From NCBI RefSeq assembly GCF_030704535.1, contig NC_081807.1, positions 2,149,001 to 2,213,000 on the forward strand: a stretch of DNA of 64,000 nucleotides, read 5' to 3'. The stretch comes from Vitis vinifera. Its lineage: Eukaryota > Streptophyta > Magnoliopsida > Vitales > Vitaceae. The notes under the pieces are model-generated. The model ran no database searches and had not been told where the DNA came from. It saw nothing but the letters and a program-made list of their open reading frames with translations. Shown piece after piece: positions 1 through 13,268 of this stretch. The translations under genes and the position numbers were made by a program. Position 1 is the stretch's first letter; every line of letters starts with the position of its first letter.

Positions 1-965
1 TGATAGTCTATGTCGATGATATTATTCTATCTGGGAATGATATGGAGGAATTACAGAATTTGAAGAAGTATTTGTCAGAAGAGTTTGAAGTTAAAGACCT
101 TGGAAATTTGAAATATTTCCTTGGTATGGAAGTGGCTAGATCAAGGAAGGGAATTGTAGTATCTCAAAGAAAATACATACTCGATCTTCTTAAGGAGACC
201 AGTATACTTGGATGCAAACCAATTGATACTCCTATGGATAGTCGGAAGAAACTTGGTATCGAGAAAGAAAGTATACCAGTAGACAGGGGGAGATATCAGT
301 GGCTTGTCGGGCGCTTGATTTATCTCTCACACACTCGGCCAGATATTGGCTTTGCAGTGAGTGCTGTAAGTCAATTCATGCACAACCCCACTGAGGAACA
401 CATGGAAGCAGTCTACAGGATTCTTAGATATTTAAAAATGACACCAGGGAAAGGTCTATTCTTCAGAAAGACAGAGAACCGTGACACTGAAGTATACTCA
501 GATGCGGATTGGGCAGGAAACATCATTGACAGGCAGTCCACTTCTGGATATTGTTCTTTTTTCTGGGGAAATCTTGTTACCTGGAGGAGTAAGAAGCAAT
601 CGGTTGTAGCCAGAAGTAGTGCAGAAGTTGAGTACAGAGCTCTTGCACAGGGAATCTGTGAAGGGATTTGGATAAAAAGGGTTCTTAGTGAACTGGGACA
701 AACGAGTTCATCTCCAATTCTGATGATGTGTGATAATCAGGCAGCTATAAGCATAACAAAGAACCCCGTGCATCATGACAGGACCAAGCATGTTGAGATT
801 GACAGACACTTCATCACAGAGAAGGTGACTAGTGAGACGGTTAAATTGAACTATGTTCCTACCAAGCACCAAACCGCAGACATCCTCACCAAAGCTTTAC
901 CTAGGCCTAACTTCGAAGACTTAACTTGCAAGCTGAGATTATATGATATATATTCTCCAACTTGA
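1..965 (+). mobile_element. Copia (Ty1) LTR retrotransposon, 3' part of pol
   Basis: This is the reverse transcriptase C-terminal half and RNase H of a Ty1/Copia element. The frame is open from the first bases of the window, with the YVDD catalytic motif at about 11-22, then the Copia markers KDLGNLKYFLGMEV and RPDIGFAVSAVSQF, and RNase H motifs (SDADWAG, STSGYCSFFWG, NPVHHDRTKHVEID). The reading frame ends just before a purine-rich tract and the 3' LTR. The visible part looks whole; gag, protease, integrase and the 5' LTR lie left of the window. It sits in an intron of the STY46-like kinase gene, in the opposite orientation to that gene. Age cannot be judged because only one LTR is visible. 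Confidence 0.93.
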
Positions 966-972
966 GGGGGAG

Positions 973-1180
973 TGTTGAAATTTGGCATTCAAAGTTAGGG
1001 TTTTAATTTAGGAAAGTATTTTAGGAATAAAAAAGGAGAGATCATTTAGGATGATTCAGTTTCCTAATTTTAAGAGAGAATCAAGTTAGATTGATATTTT
1101 CTTATTCAGTCATTTGTGTATATATATGTGTATGGTGTGTACGTAAAAAATCAATAAAGGAATTCAGAAATTCTTCAACG
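973..1180 (+). repeat. 3' LTR of the Copia element
   Basis: A polypurine tract (gagggggag, 964-972) directly follows the pol stop, as expected for second-strand priming. The LTR then starts with TGTTGAA and ends near TTCAAC, a short inverted terminal repeat typical of Copia LTRs. At about 208 bp it is short. An AATAAA at about 1152 may be its polyadenylation signal. The right end is approximate. The next 620 bases (1181-1805) are A+T-rich host intron in which I see nothing else. Confidence 0.75.
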
Positions 1181-1805
1181 TCATAACAAAGTTCAGTGGT
1201 ACGGACCCTACAAATATTTTGTGCATTAATGGTTGCTTGTGCCCACAAGTCCATTGAGCTTGAAGATCACAAGTGTAAAAGTTCGGATTTTTTGGACCCA
1301 ATCTGACTGTTCAAAGTGTAATGCCTTCTCATGCCATTTACTAGCTTAAGACATTCTTCAAGGAAACATAGAATTTTTTGGACCCTTGCATGGTTGTTAC
1401 TTGAGTCCAACCTCTACTAATTTTAATAATTGACTAAATTTGCTGCTTCCAATATCAAAAGTTTCAGTTTCCAAGCACAATTTCTATAGCCAATAGGCAC
1501 TAGCATATACTTCTCTAATTCTATGACCTAACTATAGAATTTAAAGCTATCCCAGACAAGTACTAATCATCCAGCAGCCTATTTAAAATAAACAATAATG
1601 ATAATGCTATTAGAAAATAATTCAAAATGCATATGAACAAGCACTTTAATATAAAATATTTCAATAATATAAACAAGAAACAGAGTTCCAAAAAAATTCA
1701 GGTTAACAATGTCCATCAGCCAATCCAAGCTGTGTTTAACCCAGTCAAGTTTGATTAGACATCTCCAGATCTAATATGAGGACATATAGGACAAAAGTTA
1801 TTTAC

Positions 1806-4800
1806 CGAGAATACTGTGAACTAGCATGTACAGAATCATCCCCATCCCCATCTTGGACATGAGAATTGTTTGCTTCAATTGCAAGGGCCTCAAGATTAGG
1901 CGATGATCCAAAGGCAGGTGGTGGGAGAATGCTGACAAATTAAAAAGGGAGGCAAAGATGTCAGCCTAGTTAATAAGAAGTGATACCAAACAAAAAGAAA
2001 GCAAGAAATACTGAATAAATTTCACTAAAGATAGCTCATATGAGATTTAAAGAACTTGCATTCAACAAACTAAAAAAAAAAAAAAGATAAAAACAAGAAA
2101 AGGAACTTGGAAAAACGAACGATACCTCTGTTTGCTAGAGTACTTTGGAGAACCATGGGCTGGCCCAATAGTAGGAGAGTTTGAATGAATAGAATCAGCT
2201 ATGTTCCCATGAATCCCATCAGATATAGGATGAACCTACATAACAGAATGGGTAAAACCTCCCATAGAATTAGGAAAAAAAAATAGAGTTGGAGAATACA
2301 TATATAGAAACTAAGGCTTAAGATCCATTCTGCAGCATGGAAATTTCAACAAAAAAGGGATTAGGGGAGTATTTGGAGATACAAATCTTCATAAATTAAA
2401 AGAGACATCAGTTCAAATTGTCAATAACTTGTGTCTAAAAAATTCATAAACAATCACAAGTTAAGATAACACTAGTTAAGATAAATTGCTCACTGACAAT
2501 ATAGAAACCACTTCTAAAATAATCAAATACAAAAGTGACAATGTATCTGGACCATCAACAAGTATTTTCACAGTTTTCCCAGGAACTTTTTGAAAGCTAC
2601 TCTGATAATTGCAATGCTATGCCAAATCAAAATTTTCATTTCAACAGGGTGTGAATTCTTCAAAAAATGTTACATGAACCTTCTTCTAGCAAGATCAGCT
2701 ACCTATTATATCCCTAAGAAACTTTAAAAAATGAGAGTTTCCCTCCTGGTTACATCATCCAATACTCAAGATGCTTGAAAAACTGTCGTTGCTGGACTAA
2801 GACCAAGATTCAACTAGTCAATTTATGTTATAGTTTATTTTAATACACAATTCGTTAATTTGTGGAATAGTTGATTTATATACAAATGGTTATATTGTAG
2901 GATTTGGATGCTATTTATCCACTAGAACAAACATTAAAATTAGCTTTGTCCTAGAAAGAATAGAAAAGAACGCACATCAAAACTACAGCCAAAGGAAGTT
3001 CATTTAAGGGTGAAAAAGTACTCGAAGAAAAAAATACAAGAAAATAAGAAAAAATTTGCAAAGAAATAAACAGAACAAAGTAACAACAAATAAAAAATTT
3101 CAAGGTCCAAGCCAAAAACATGAAAATGGAGACAAGACATAAATATTTAACAGTCTAACAGTCAATGATATTATGTTCCTTTTCCCCTGTCGCAGAGCCC
3201 AACCACATCTTACATAACGTTTGTGAGAGACATCAAATTTTCCAAACTGAAACATAAAAGTAATTAGTTCATGTAGATACATAAACAGATGCCAGCATCA
3301 TATCCATATACATGCAAATCTGAATGTCTTGCAAAAGAAAGTCTCATTCCTTCAGCAATATATAGTCAACAAGCTCACTACAACCCCTCGATAACTCAAA
3401 CTAATATCCCAGCATCCACATATTGCTATGCTCATACAAGATAAAGTATTTTAACCATCCATGTTGACACCACTAGAGCGGATAATGCATCTTAATTAAT
3501 CTAGCTTAATGACTGTCTGACTTTGAATAAAAATCACAGTATGGCCAGGCTAATGGGAGTCCATTGCCCATTGCATTAATTCCAGCAAATAGCAATGGGA
3601 GTGTCAACTAACCACCAAATATATTTGTTAAAACAAAGTTCATATTCATAGTTCTTCTACCCATGTCCAGAGTATTGCAAAGCAAGAATAAATTTTCCTA
3701 TTTCTATTAGTTTTGAAAACCAATCACTAAGATAATGTGAGATGACAAATTTCCACCTTTCAGTAATATCTCAAAAAGAAAAAAAGACGAAATCCCTTCC
3801 AATATGATAAATCGAAAATGAAATACAGATTGGTAGAATCAAGTTAGATCTTCTTGATAATCAATGCTGAATCCCACTTCGGACAAATAAACTGAGCCGA
3901 GCCAAGCCAAGTCAACACGTGCAAATGTTTCTCATTTCATAACAACTGGAAACATCAATCTAGTCTTCCCTGAATTTGAGCACATCAAGCCAGAAGCCAC
4001 AACCAAGATTATAAATAATCTCTTAAATGGGGCTTGCAGTTGGACTCACATTCCTTAATAAAAAGGTAATCGATTTACAGTTGGTTACTGAATTTAGCAA
4101 CTAGTTGCAGTCACATATAGGAAAGATCTCATATCCCTCAAGGAGAGAATTCATGGAAATAGGGATAAAAAGATGAGCAGATTCAAATTAAAAGTTGTCC
4201 CAAACAGAAGCAACACCCACACACTTCGAGTAACATTATATGATTACACAAAGAAATCAAAGTATCCCTAAGGAAAATAAAGTTTCAGCAATTATATAAG
4301 AAAATGAAAAAAGAAAATGTTCAAAATTGAAATAACTTACATCTAGTATGGAACTAAACTACGATTTATAGGAGATCCATAAAAACCATAGGAAGAAACA
4401 ACACTGATGCTAAACGACAAGCACAATGTGATGTAACGGCCAGCCAGCCAACGTTACTGACATTCGTTAGTTGAAAGCCGACCAAATCAACTCACCTGCA
4501 CAAGGCGAACTTCAATTGCAGGCCTATTGGTAGGATCATGCGCCAAATGCAGCAATCTCTTGTGCGTTAGAACGTCTTCAGCCCTCTCCACATTCACATC
4601 CAGAGCATACCTGCAGTCCAAAACATCAAATTCCTCAGCGCAGTCATTCAACAAAGCATAAACACACAGAAAACCACGGAAAATGCTATGAAGTCTGAAA
4701 CGAAACGTTCAACAGTATCAAAGATAATTAATCTACTAAACTAAACTACCTTCATGTAAGATTAATCCACCAAACACAACCAAAATAACACTAATATCAA

Positions 4801-5199
4801 ATTCAAAAACTAATCATCAAGAAACGGATTCAAGATTCCAACAATCCAAAACGACAATCATCGTTACAAAAAAAAGAAAAAAAAAAAAAGAAACGAAAAT
4901 CGAAACAAACAGTGTACAAACAAACCAAAAAGAAAAAGGATAAAAAAAACTTGATAAAATAACAGAAACAAAACGAAACGAAAAGGCTAGGGCAAAAGGT
5001 ACCGAGTGGGGAGTCGAACGAAGTGAGCCCACAGTTCCTCGTCGAAACCAGGCTCAAACGCCTCCTCGTTGTCGGAATCCTTGAGCCGACGCAGAACCTC
5101 ATTGTATACCTCCAGCTTCTGGCGCTGTTGCCGCGACTGCGCCGGCGACGACGAATCGTGAACTCTGCTACTGCAACTCTCGTTGTCTTCCATCACCAT
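1806..5199 (-). CDS. STY46: ACT-domain protein kinase STY46/STY8-like, N-terminal exons only
   Basis: Four coding exons are visible on the minus strand: 5199-5003, 4610-4496, 2235-2126 and 1931-1806, all with GT..AG borders and matching phases (548 nt, about 182 residues). The start MVMEDNES and the stretch [15 protein letters not shown] match the Arabidopsis STY8/STY17/STY46 kinases as I remember them, cytosolic kinases known to phosphorylate chloroplast transit peptides. The fourth exon carries the conserved [15 protein letters not shown]. The ACT domain and the kinase domain are absent: they must lie left of the window, because the intron after 1806 runs through the Copia copy to the window edge. 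Introns 2 and 3 are 2.3 kb and 194 bp. Whether the gene still splices across the insertion cannot be told from the sequence. Confidence 0.88.
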
Positions 5200-5399
5200 T
5201 GAAGACAACACCAAAACTAAAAAAGCAAAACGGAGAAAATTGGCGAGAAAATCTTGAGGCAGCGAGATCCGGAACGGCGAACGGAGATATAAACGGTGGA
5301 TGAAGATTTGTTTGGTTACGTGAAATGGATTGATTCGGAAAAATAGAGAAGGCGATAGCAAGCTTTTATGGAGACGCAGATGCTTAAACTGTAAAAAAT

Positions 5400-5445
5400 A
5401 AAAATAATAATAATAATAATTATTATTATTATAATTATAATAATC
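5400..5445. repeat. TAA/TTA microsatellite
   Basis: An imperfect run of (AAT)n and (ATT)n forms a near-palindromic A+T microsatellite about 200 bp upstream of the kinase start codon, in its leader or proximal promoter. Confidence 0.8.
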
Positions 5446-5529
5446 GTTAGTATTACAAGGACGTTTTATGCCTTTCATTCCATCGACCTTCCCTTCCCAC
5501 TCCCTTTCGCAAACTATACACATATACAA

Positions 5530-7313
5530 CTACTAAAAAATAAATATTATTCTTATTATTATATAATTATTATTTTTTATATATTTATAATTAATTAAAT
5601 TAATTTCAATTTTTTAAATTACATTAAAATCTATATCTATGAATTATTTTTGTTTATTTTGTTGTGGAATGTTGAAGTTGATTGGATTGGATTAGATTTG
5701 GTTAATTAATTAGAGTTTGGGGATTAGTTTAAATAAAGTTATAATTAAATCATCCCAACGAGTCCGTGAGGCCAGCACCCACCTTCTTTCATGCCCAATC
5801 AGACGCGGGATAACGTGGCATTGTTTTGGGCGCCGGGCGCCCACTGCTTTTAGATAAGTTCTTGGTGTAATGACACTTCTGCCCCTCGTTTTGCCTTCTG
5901 GGATGTCCTCATCCGAAAATAATTGCCAATATTTTTAAGAAAAATTATGAGAGTGATTTTGGTTTATTTAATTTTTTTTTGAAGAATCGTCTTCCAACTA
6001 ATTTTTTTATAATAAACTTAGGGTAATTTTTAAAAATTTATCCGATGTATAAGTTCTTTAATGAAACACTTTTGATTTTTTTTAAATTATTTTTAAAGTG
6101 ATATTTTAGATTTTGATGAATAATTAAATTAATTGATTTTTATTTTTAAATGTTATATGCTATGCACTTTTAAAATTTTCAAAATTATTTTTATAAATTT
6201 TTAAAGATATATATATAAAATAAAATGTGATAAACATGATAATTTAAAAATAATAATAATAAATATTTTATTTCATTAAAAATATTTTTTTTTAAATATA
6301 AAAAACTGTTCTAATTGTAATTTTTGAAACTAATTTTTAAAATTTTTATTTTATTTTTTAACTCAAAATTAATTTTTAAAAATAAGTTTTTAGAAAGTAT
6401 GATCAGACTCATGTTTTTTTCTTTTATTTTTAAAAATTGATGAAAATAACTTATACTTATTCTCTAAAAATTATTTTTCGTTTTATTTCATTTTTTTAAA
6501 TTGCTTTCATATAACAACGATCAAATAATATTAAAAAATAAATAAATAAATTTTTATTTTTAAAAACATAAAAACTATTTTTAAATTACATAATCAAACA
6601 AACTCGGAATAATATTAATTTTATTTAAATTTCAAATAAATTGAAACATGTTTAATTAATTTTTAAAAATCATTTATACTTTAGAAAAAACGTTTTTAAA
6701 GAAAAATCAAATATTTGAAAATTTTTTAAAAATTTGAAAAATCAATTATAATCTTTTATGAAAAAAAAATATTCTCAAAAACATTTTTATAAAAAATGTT
6801 TCCATTAAAAACATTTAAAAAATAATTTCAAACACATTTTTAATCTTCATATTTAAAAAATAAAAATAAAAGAAAAGAAAATAAACCAACCACTTCTACG
6901 TATAAGAAATTTTCATGTTAACCAAACAAAGTGTATGGATGAGAGTTCACGAGAGAAATGTGAAAAGGAAAACCAAAAAGTGAGGTAAGATATTGCTTTG
7001 TTTGATGCAAGCTTCTAAGGTGGAGAAGGGATAGAAGGGATTGCAAGGGGACCATTTCAATTATAAAAGTAGTTGGTGCGATAAGTGAATCAAATATGTT
7101 TCATGTGTTGTTCCTCCATTGTTTGGCAACCTAGAAACCCTTTTCCTTCCTTACGCCCCAAACTAAGTTCCTGACCAAAAATCCAGGTCATCTCTTGGAT
7201 AGCTGGCCATTCATAACATGCCTTGCCACATGGCTTAACCCAACCCATGGAACCGACATTCTTCTCACGGTCGATGACCATTAAAATTTCATTTATTTGA
7301 AAACACTCTTTAA
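5530..7313. other. A+T-rich intergenic spacer
   Basis: No gene is recognisable. A short G+C-rich patch (about 5750-5900) holds the near-palindrome gggcgccgggcgccc at about 5828 and may be the upstream promoter of the kinase gene. From 6000 to 6880 the DNA is almost pure T/A runs of the TTTTTAAAAA kind also seen at 9.5, 24.7, 36.7 and 59.7 kb, consistent with eroded MITE sequence. An 80-codon minus-strand reading frame at 7090-7332 resembles nothing I know. Confidence 0.6.
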
Positions 7314-7641
7314 GGCTATGTTTGGTTCCCATAAAATTTGAAGGAAAATGTAAGGGAAAGAAAATATAAAGGAAAAATAGAAGGAAAGAAAAAATGAAGA
7401 AAAATAAAAAAATAGATTAAAAGTTGATAAATTATTTTTTTTGTTACTTCAAACCCATTTTATTTATTTTAATTCATTAATATAAAGATTAAATAATTTA
7501 AAAATATATAAGCTTTTAATTAGTTTTAATTATATTTAATTTTCTTTTATATTTTTCATATGACATCCAAATATGAAAAAATCATTTTCTTTTATATTTT
7601 TTTTCTTTCCTTAGTATTTTCCGGAAACTAAACATAACATA
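7314..7641. mobile_element. MITE-like element with ATGTTTGGTT termini
   Basis: The left end reads ctatgtttggttccc; the right end, read on the other strand, gives ttatgtttagtttcc, so the ends form an imperfect terminal inverted repeat around about 330 bp of noncoding A+T-rich DNA. Termini of this kind are common in plant hAT-type MITEs. I could not define a target-site duplication, so the superfamily is uncertain. Confidence 0.5.
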
Positions 7642-9020
7642 ACTGTTTTCCTTCTGAGTTAATCGAAGGTTACTAATAACCGGAGAAGACAATGCGATGG
7701 GTTAGAGGTGACCCGCCCCATCCTAACCCTTCCTAATTTAACAAGAGACAACAACTTTGATATATACAACCCCACCCTCTCAATAATAATAATAACAACG
7801 AGAAAAAAAACTACAAACATATTTTGCAATGATACAATATTACACCACGTGGGGTTTGACCCACCATGATTCCCCTTAGCTGAGGGGCCTACCATTCAAG
7901 TGACGTGTCTGGCGTCAATACTAAGGATAAGCTTGAGCTCTTTTACTAAAGGTTAATTTGGAAAGGAAACTAGTAAATACTAATAAGTCGTATCTTAACG
8001 TATCCAAAATTTGATATTTACAACCTATAAATTAAAAATAAATAATAACTTTTGAAAAAATCTATAAAATATGGAATACTTCTCTAATGACAGCTATTAA
8101 ATCATAACGATAATATATAATATTAATAAGATAATCTCTAACCTTATATGTTAAATATGGCGAATATTGATATTTAAAGATAGAGAGTCGTGTTTGATTT
8201 CACTTTTATTTTTTAAATCTATTTTATGATTAAAATTTAAAAATAATTTTAAAAATCCTCACATTATACGTTCATTCAAAATATTATGATATTTAGACGA
8301 TTCAAATATTTATTTAGTTGTTTAGCGTTCTCTCTTTTTTCCATTTTTAAACAAATCAAAATAATTAAAGTTTTTTTATTTGGAATCGTGTTAGGTCTAA
8401 TTCCTATTACTTTGGTTGAATTATTCGTAACGATATATTTATAAGATAAAGACAGTGATCGGTTAGACTTTTGATTAATTAACTTTTTTTTTCTTCATTT
8501 CTTTAATCCGAAGGAGGTTGTTCGTGGATCAATTGTAGGTTAATCATTTATCTTACTAATTAAAAAAAATAAATATAAATACAAATATAAATAAAATTTT
8601 GTCATATTTTAAAAAACTTCACTTGAATTACTTGAAATTAAGTATAATTATTTTTGGTTATTAATATGAATGTAGTTGTGATGGCTAGAAATGACGACAT
8701 CATGATGTGTAAGGTGTGACATTATTTTCTATATATTTTTAGAGTCATCTTGGGTAGTATGATATGTGGGAAGCCAATTGGAGCCGGGCCTGACTCATGG
8801 GGATGTGGAAAATAATTTACAATATTATTTTATTAAATTAGAACAAGAGTTGGGAGGAAAACATTAAGGGCGCCTCCGTTCTAATCCACCTAAAAAATCA
8901 TGTAAAAGAAGTTCGAGATTAACTAAAAGGGAAAAAAAAATTTAACAAATAAACACGTGGAAGGATAGGTGCAACACGTGGCAAATGACCTTTCGAATAG
9001 GCGAAAGGCCAAATACAGAA
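7642..9020. other. intergenic spacer without a recognised gene
   Basis: A+T-rich DNA with only short chance reading frames. A slightly more G+C-rich patch at 7660-7900 has no recognisable product on either strand. Nothing else is seen. Confidence 0.5.
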
Positions 9021-9243
9021 GGCGTGAATGTGTATGCATGGAAGGATGATAGTGCCAGCTAAGCCCAAGAGTAGGCGGCGACCGGACGCCGGCGGAATAG
9101 GCGAAGGAATATGCTGACCCTGAGTCAAACTTAGGCGTGAATGTGTATGCATGGGAGGATGAAGGGTGCCAGCTAAGCTCAAGAGTAGGCGGCGACCGGG
9201 CTGGCGGAATAGGCGAAGGAATATGCTGACCCTGAGTCAAACT
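9021..9243. repeat. 112-bp tandem duplication, G+C-rich
   Basis: Two head-to-tail copies (about 9021-9131 and 9134-9243) start with ggcgtgaatgtgtatgcatg and end with ccctgagtcaaact. They differ by a few substitutions and small indels. The unit is far richer in G+C than its surroundings. The reading frames across it encode nothing recognisable. Confidence 0.85.
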
Positions 9244-11500
9244 CCTAGGGCTTTTATACTAATAAATAATATATTAATAATATTGGGGTAACGTATAAAA
9301 AGTTATCCTTAAGATTGTCAAACGATAAAAAAAAGGCTCCTAGACGAGAATTTCAAGGTCTTTTTAATTTTTTTTAAATATATATTTTAAATCATCAACT
9401 TGTATATAAAATTAAAATATATTATAAAAAAAGTATAGATTTATTTTTATATTTTTAAAATTGACACAATAAATTAAAAAAAAAACATTTGAGTCTGCTT
9501 AACCATATTTTATTTTAAAAATTATTTTTTATTTTTCAATTTAGAAACAAATTTTAAAAAATATGATTAAACGAGCCAATATATATATATATATATTAAA
9601 AAGTAAAAATAACTCTTATTTTTTTCAAAAAATTATTCTCTATTTTATTTTTTAAAATTATTTATAAATAACAAAAATAAAACAATGTTATAATTTTTTA
9701 AAAACAGCTTTATATTTTTAAAAACATAAAACTATTTTTAAAACACACAACTAAAAAAACTATTTTCAACATATCCTTTCAAGAATTTTTATATATTATA
9801 TGACGGTTATTATCATTTTTAAAATATAAATAGTAAGTGTATCCATACAAATACTTATTACTTTATTTATTTTTTTAATAAATTCATTTTTTGATTAAAT
9901 ATTAATAAATTATTATTGTTTATATATATATATATATATATATATAAAAGCAAGGAATTGGTAGTTTTTGGAGGGCATGATGGTGGCCAAGAGGAGGAAA
10001 TGGTGGGGCAAAATAGTATGGATCGTGAGGTACCCTACCTAACAGGCCCATGTGTTGGGTCCTCAACGTGGTGTCGATACACTTAGCATGTGGATTTGGA
10101 CAAAAACATCTTTGACAACTTGGCATGATAATCTATCTTATTGGCTTTATCTCACTATACATATATATTTGAAATTTAAAAAATGCTACTCAGATGGGTT
10201 TCTCCTACATTTTTTGCGATTATTTGCATGATATCAAAGAGTATCTTTAAGATTTAAATATAAGGCATTTGTAATATAAAATCGATAATTTGAAAGTCAA
10301 ATCTTCCTAAAAATTGTTGCAAAATTTGATTTTAAATATTGTTGTTCAATTTTTGATTAAATTTATAGTGTTCTATTTTATAGTCTCTTTTCATAAAAGA
10401 AAAAAAATATATCTACATTAATTGTTTATCGTACGATAAAAACGATGACAAGATAACACGATGATATAAAGTTGGTGTTTGAGAGAATTTCTTAAACATT
10501 AATGTTATTTTAGTTTTAAAAAATATTAAAAAGGAAAAGAAAATCCTCTTGTTTGATTTATCATTGAAAACTATGAAATAAAATAAAATGTAATTAAAAT
10601 TTTATATTTTTCAAATTATTTAATTTTTATATTAATAATATTTTTATAACATGGAGGATATTATCCTAATGTTGTTAAGAGATAGTCCTAGGATAAGTTC
10701 ATTTTCCTTTCTCTCATGGGATAGGCAAGTTTAAATTAAGAAATTATTTCGAATACAAATCGGATGAGAATTCAAATTCAAATTGGATTAGACCCACGTG
10801 TTTTATTTATATAGAAATAATCAAAGAAAATGGTTTTAAATGTTTAGGTCAATGGCCGGCTCTAACCAGATGAACATCCTATGTAATCTTCATCGCAGGA
10901 AAGAAACAAGGGATGAGGGTGAGACCAACCAAAATTCTTATCAAGTAGTGACAACAACGACTCAACTGGGATGTCTCTTCACTGTATTTCTAAGCAAATT
11001 CTGTTTTTAAAAATGCTATGAAATTTTGGCCCGGGGGCACCACGTGAGTCATACGGATTAAAGGCCATGAGTTTCATTTGTTTTGTCTGTGATTTGGGCT
11101 CCATGTATTTTGCTTGAAAAGGACAAGTTCATGCCTTTGTCGATGACTCACACTAAATACAAAAATTAATTTAGCTTCCACATCCCTTAAACGATGAGGT
11201 TGTTGTCCAAAAGGCCTCGCCTCAGTAGCTTACGAAAAATTGAATACTTCTTCCAGGCTCATAACTTAATAAATATTATTTATGGATTGGTTCAAAGAAT
11301 TTGAGAGGAAGAAAATAGATAAAAAAATATTAAAAAGGTAAAAATACATATATTTTTCTTGAGTTAATTATTTAACTTTAATCTATATCAAAAGAAAATG
11401 GAAAGATTTTTTACTAGCATTTTTGCTCATCTTTTTCTCATTTTATTTTTATATCAAAACATTAAAAAAAATATTTTCTTTAAAATAAAAAATAATCTAA
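9244..11500. other. A+T-rich spacer with AT microsatellites
   Basis: Contains (AT)n runs at about 9579-9597 and 9920-9947. The tract 9480-9780 consists of TTTTTAAAA-type modules like those elsewhere in the window. A patch of normal composition at 10730-11260 has no coding signal that I recognise. Confidence 0.55.
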
Positions 11501-11662
11501 ATTAATGTTTATTTTTTAACTTTTTTATTCAATTAAAATACTTTATTAATATCAAGTAAAAATATTAATAAAAAGTTTGCTTTAATTATATAGATGGATA
11601 TCAATCTATTATTTTTAATTTAATTTAATTTTTACTATTCAATCAAAAAATAAACATTAGCC
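11501..11662. mobile_element. Tourist-like MITE, diverged copy
   Basis: The left end taatgtttattttttaac is mirrored at the right end, whose complement reads taatgtttattttttgattg. This is the same terminal sequence as in the clear element at 33946-34166. The interior is A+T-rich and noncoding. Target-site duplication is unclear. Confidence 0.55.
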
Positions 11663-13268
11663 GAGATAATAACTCAATATTTCATTAGTACTTTTTGATA
11701 CAATACTAAGGGCTTTTCGTTAAATAATTCAATTATATTGTTCAATTAGGTAGGAGAAGATTTAGATTGTGTATGATAAAATGTAACTTTATTAAATATT
11801 TTAAAATAACTTCATTTGAATTTTGTTAAATCTTCATTTTTTAAAACTAATTTAAACATTTTGTTACACTAGAAACAAGGAGGAAAAGAAAGTTTTCGAT
11901 GGTGGTAGAAGATGCTAAGAAGCCTAAGTAGTCCGTATTAGGTGCGGTGGCAAGTGGTATTGGCAACCACTAACCAGACCATCGCCTCATTTCCTCAAGA
12001 GAAGCTCCCATCCAAAAACCTCCACGTATCCCACTCGATTCATTCGCCGGCCCCACCTTTGGAGTATGCTCAGAGGCATCACACAAAATTGTTTTGTTCC
12101 CCATTAATTTTTTATTTTTTTTTGGCTTCCTTTGTTAATAGCTTTGAAACATGCGAATAGGTTTTGAATCTCTTGAGATCATACACTATGACGATATTTG
12201 GTAAAAAGGGGAACATAAATATCTTTCTTCTTATGAAAATAGTTTTTAAATATTTAAAGGATATTTATATAAAAAAAAATAGATTATTTTTTAAGTTGAA
12301 ATATATGAAAGCTTATTTTTACGATATCAGAAGTATTTTATTCCTTTAAATCTATTATGTCTATCATAGATATAAGGTACATGAAAAAGGTTGCATCCAT
12401 CTGGCTTTTCCTTAGGGGATAAGATGGGCCCTCTAATAATTCCAACCCGATGCATGCACATCTGAGTGAGATATGGGAAATGCACAAAGCATAGTGGATT
12501 TATTCATTACCTGCATCATGAAGGGTAGGACTGGCATTAACTTTGTTCGCATGAATCAACCAACCATCAGGAGATGCCTCCGCCTCCATCATTATATCTC
12601 AAATGGCCGACAAACATCGCTTTCTGCTGAGATTCATCAAAAAGTGATACGGGTTAACAAAACATAATGGCTAGGGAAGATGCCGAGAACTGAGGAACAC
12701 CAGGAGTGGACTGGGAAACAGTTACCTCAATATGCAGGTCTCAGTGGCCAAGTCTGATGGGAGCTTCAACTGAGGGGCCTTCTCTGGCAAGAATATACCC
12801 GATGGTGGGGGCAGCTGTGCCTGGGCCTGCGAAGAAGGAGACAGAGAAACTTTTTAAGTAAATCTAGCAGCTGAAGACCTGGAAACCCAGACCAGCTAAT
12901 CCTGTTGGGGGTATCGATAAATTTAAAGCTTGATCAAGGAAAACAATGCGGCAGAGAGAACAAATTGAAAATTTGAATCCACAAATATACAATTCTGAGT
13001 TTATACAAGATTTGTAACCGCATAAGCATGCAAAGATCCATGGAGGATCAATTGATAAATTTTCCAATCAAACCTGATGGCCCAGCAAATCTGGAGCAGC
13101 ACTGTCAGAAGGGCTTTCTGATGGAGGTTCAAGTCAGAAAACCAAGCCGAGACTGTCTGAAGTAAAGTCTATAATTTAAGAGTCAAATTTTCTACATAAA
13201 ACTGGCGAGGGAGAAGTAACAAGTAACAAATAAATACATAAAAAAGTACAACAATCTCGTCTTGGAAA
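11663..13268. other. spacer downstream of the FBL10-like gene
   Basis: The first half is A+T-rich. From about 12390 to 13268 the composition is closer to transcribed DNA and probably includes the 3' UTR of the minus-strand F-box gene that ends at 13269. Small open frames at 11942-12160 and 12473-12667 resemble no family I know. Confidence 0.45.

Noticed and set aside
4817-5529. 180-codon frame beginning at 5529 upstream of the kinase start
   Set aside because: The extra N-terminus is made of low-complexity leader sequence (Asn/Tyr runs from a microsatellite); the conserved start is MVMEDNES at 5199.
7090-7332. 80-codon minus-strand frame of normal composition
   Set aside because: No recognised motif, no splice context and no neighbouring exons; not strong enough to call a gene.
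9920-10126. 68-codon frame next to the AT microsatellite
   Set aside because: Ends in a (Tyr-Ile)n run encoded by the microsatellite; no homology recognised.
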